14,430 nucleotides of DNA from Eubacterium sp. UBA3720 (GTDB lineage: Bacteria > Bacillota > Clostridia > Lachnospirales > Lachnospiraceae): NCBI GenBank assembly GCA_002371335.1, contig DFHP01000017.1, forward strand, positions 1-14,430, given 5' to 3'. Positions within the stretch are counted from its first letter, which is position 1. Every line of letters starts with the position of its first letter. Below are positions 13,046-14,430 of this stretch, one piece after another. The notes under the pieces are model-generated. The model saw only the letters and a list, made by a program, of their open reading frames with translations. It did not search any database and was not told the DNA's origin. The position numbers were made by a program, and so were the translations under genes.

Positions 13046-13071
13046 TCCGGAAAGAGAATCATATTTCCGGA
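13046..13071 (+). other. Perfect 8-bp hairpin after the GNAT gene
   Basis: TCCGGAAA and TTTCCGGA enclose a 10-base loop, 22 bases past the stop. No T-run follows, so intrinsic termination is doubtful. It might protect the 3' end of the ogt-GNAT transcript. Confidence 0.45.
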
Positions 13072-13137
13072 GGAACTGTCTCATACGAAATGAATGAAAT
13101 TCTCCATGAAACAGAAGAGCAGTAAGTTTTCGCGCAG

Positions 13138-13166
13138 TTGTCAATAATTCATGAATGGTGTACTAT
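13138..13166 (+). promoter_or_regulatory. Promoter of trpS
   Basis: TTGTCA (13138-13143), a 17-bp spacer and TACTAT (13161-13166) form a good sigma-A promoter. Transcription from about 13173 gives a leader of about 100 bases. Confidence 0.75.
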
Positions 13167-13215
13167 TAAAAAGATGCATATAAAGCTATGTATTTTCAAA
13201 ATCTATTAAAAAGAG

Positions 13216-13246
13216 ATCCGTGCGGCCCGGCGATCGTCCGACGGAT
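13216..13246 (+). promoter_or_regulatory. Hairpin in the trpS leader
   Basis: ATCCGT (13216-13221) pairs with ACGGAT (13241-13246) around a 19-base GC-rich loop. I looked for a T-box (specifier loop plus a conserved TGGNACCGCG bulge), the usual control of aminoacyl-tRNA synthetase genes in Firmicutes, and did not find one. The hairpin's role is unknown. Confidence 0.4.
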
Positions 13247-13271
13247 TTGAAACAGAAAGGAAAATTTACAG

Positions 13272-14381
13272 ATGAAAGAGACACAGAGACAGATCATTCT
13301 TACCGGCGACCGTCCCACGGGAAGACTTCACCTGGGCCATTACGTAGGCTCTTTGAAGCGCCGTGTGGAATTGCAGAATTCGGGTAAATTTGATGAGATA
13401 AATATTCTGATAGCTGATGATCAGGCGCTCACTGATAACGCCGATAATCCCGGAAAGATCAGGGATAATATCATCAATGTGGTCCTGGATTATCTGTCTG
13501 TGGGACTGGACCCCGCAAAGACTACAATCTGTGTACAGTCAGCGCTTCCGGCACTGCATGCTCTGACATTTTACTATATGAACCTGGTAACGACGGCACG
13601 TCTTTCAAGGAATCCCACCGTCAAAGCGGAGATGCAGATGAGAGGTTTCGCGGATGAGGGACTTCCGGCCGGATTTTTCACATATCCGATTTCCCAGGCG
13701 GCGGATATCACAGCTTTTGACGCTACGGTAGTTCCCGTGGGAGAGGATCAGCTTCCAATGATCGAACAGACCAGAGAGATCGTACAGAAATTCAATCATA
13801 CCTACGGCGAGACTCTGGTAATGCCAAAGGCAATGATTCCCGAAAATGAGACACAGCGCCGTCTTCCGGGAGTTGACGGCAAGGCAAAGATGAGTAAGTC
13901 TCTGGGCAACTGTATTTATCTTTCGGATACGGCAAAGACCGTGAAGAAGCAGGTCAACGGAAAAATGTTTACAGATCCGCAGCATCTTCGGATCGAAGAT
14001 CCGGGCCATATAGAAGGAAACGTTGTGTTTACTTATCTGGATGCATTCTGCACCGACGATCACTTTGCGGAATACATGCCGGAATACGCCAATCTTGAAG
14101 AGATGAAAGAACATTATCGCCGCGGAGGTCTGGGCGATGGCGTGTGTAAAAAATTCCTCATCAATGTGCTTGAAGAAGAACTGAGCCCTATCCGTACAGA
14201 GAGAGCGAAGTGGGAGGCGGACATAGATTCCGTATATGACATTATCAGAGCAGGCACTCTTAAAGCACAGGAGACGACGAACCGCACACTTGAAAGGGTT
14301 CGAAAGGCTATGAGGATTGATTATTTCGAAGACCGCCGCATCGTGAAAGAGTGGGAGAAACTCCTCAGGCAGCAGAAGTAA
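13272..14381 (+). CDS. trpS: Tryptophanyl-tRNA synthetase
   Basis: This class I aminoacyl-tRNA synthetase charges tRNA-Trp with tryptophan. The 369-residue protein has the HIGH-type motif HLGH (20-23) within GDRPTGRLHLGHYVGSL, the tryptophan-pocket region around PVGEDQ (155-160), and KMSKS (206-210). It is longer than the common 325-340 residue bacterial form. Its GDRPTGRLHLGHYVG start is the version found in the second TrpRS type (TrpRS II-like), known in many Firmicutes and in Deinococcus. The extra length lies in insertions such as PENETQRRLPGVDGKAKMS and in a helical C-terminus. AGAAAGGA is the ribosome site, about eight bases from ATG 13272. The gene has its own promoter. The structured repeat starts directly after the stop codon, so that repeat may form the 3' end of the mRNA. 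Confidence 0.96.
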   Translation: MKETQRQIILTGDRPTGRLHLGHYVGSLKRRVELQNSGKFDEINILIADDQALTDNADNPGKIRDNIINVVLDYLSVGLDPAKTTICVQSALPALHALTFYYMNLVTTARLSRNPTVKAEMQMRGFADEGLPAGFFTYPISQAADITAFDATVVPVGEDQLPMIEQTREIVQKFNHTYGETLVMPKAMIPENETQRRLPGVDGKAKMSKSLGNCIYLSDTAKTVKKQVNGKMFTDPQHLRIEDPGHIEGNVVFTYLDAFCTDDHFAEYMPEYANLEEMKEHYRRGGLGDGVCKKFLINVLEEELSPIRTERAKWEADIDSVYDIIRAGTLKAQETTNRTLERVRKAMRIDYFEDRRIVKEWEKLLRQQK

Positions 14382-14430
14382 TTCAATTGCGATCTCTGAT
14401 CGCGCGCGAGTTGCGCGACGCACTTGTGCG
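14382..14430 (-). repeat. Structured dispersed repeat, copy 3 (inverted, cut by the window end)
   Basis: Read on the minus strand, this is the right end of the repeat seen at 326-374 and 6709-6757: CGCAC-AA-GTGCG, then CGCGCAACTCGCGCGCGATC, AGAGATCGC and a diverging tail. It matches copy 1 at all but a few bases. It begins immediately after the trpS stop codon, and the remainder lies beyond the window. Confidence 0.85.

Noticed and set aside
13100..13125. Short ORF of 11 codons between the GNAT gene and trpS
   Set aside because: The ribosome-site spacing is poor and it is not linked to a leader or attenuator structure.
13167..13271. T-box riboswitch upstream of trpS
   Set aside because: No specifier loop and no conserved T-box sequence; the leader of about 100 bases is also too short for one.
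13605..14423. Minus-strand 272-codon open frame opposite trpS
   Set aside because: It is the mirror of the trpS codon pattern, and its start lies in the repeat.

Overview
The window looks like chromosomal DNA of a Gram-positive anaerobe of the class Clostridia, probably a gut-type Lachnospiraceae or relative. The evidence is strong AGGAGG ribosome binding sites, mid-range GC, a YtrA-type GntR/ABC operon, a clostridial LtrA remnant, LuxS, and a TrpRS of the GDRPTGRLHLGHYVG type. No rRNA, tRNA, phage module, CRISPR array or transposase gene was found. The family assignments come from reading motifs, not from a database search.

Left part (1-3110): a worn region. It starts with a non-coding stretch holding a LacI-like palindrome and copy 1 of a structured dispersed repeat. 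A minus-strand pseudogene pair follows, an old yellow enzyme (OYE) lacking its C-terminus joined out of frame to the C-terminal half of a DsbA-like protein. A divergent HxlR regulator and a flavodoxin-fold iron-sulfur flavoprotein come next. They share a compact intergenic region with face-to-face promoters, which suggests one redox or electrophile-response locus whose OYE arm has decayed. A second deletion remnant (LtrA) precedes luxS.

Middle (3192-7931): luxS, a DUF1275/YoaK-type membrane protein with a good terminator, then an autoregulated-looking operon of GntR regulator, ABC ATPase and six-helix permease, driven by a near-consensus promoter with an overlapping operator. Repeat copy 2 lies downstream. 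A lipoprotein of unknown function and two very small ORFs follow.

Right part (7966-14430): sstT, a Na+-coupled serine/threonine transporter, is bracketed by inverted copies of a short GTGTACC-containing sequence. It converges on a heavy-metal P1B-type ATPase that lacks an N-terminal metal-binding domain. This pump is divergent from a TetR regulator, with palindromic GAACA/TGTTC sites between the two. Then come ogt (DNA alkyl repair), a GNAT acetyltransferase and trpS, which has its own promoter. The window ends inside copy 3 of the structured repeat, inverted, beginning directly after the trpS stop codon.

The best candidates for something undescribed are: the structured repeat family of about 185-215 bp, with mutually exclusive stems and a copy-specific extra hairpin; the second, shorter palindromic repeat family; and the diverged 49-base segment shared between the window's left end and a small ORF near 7.7 kb. 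No clear new defence or biosynthetic system is visible. Most of the genes belong to familiar families.
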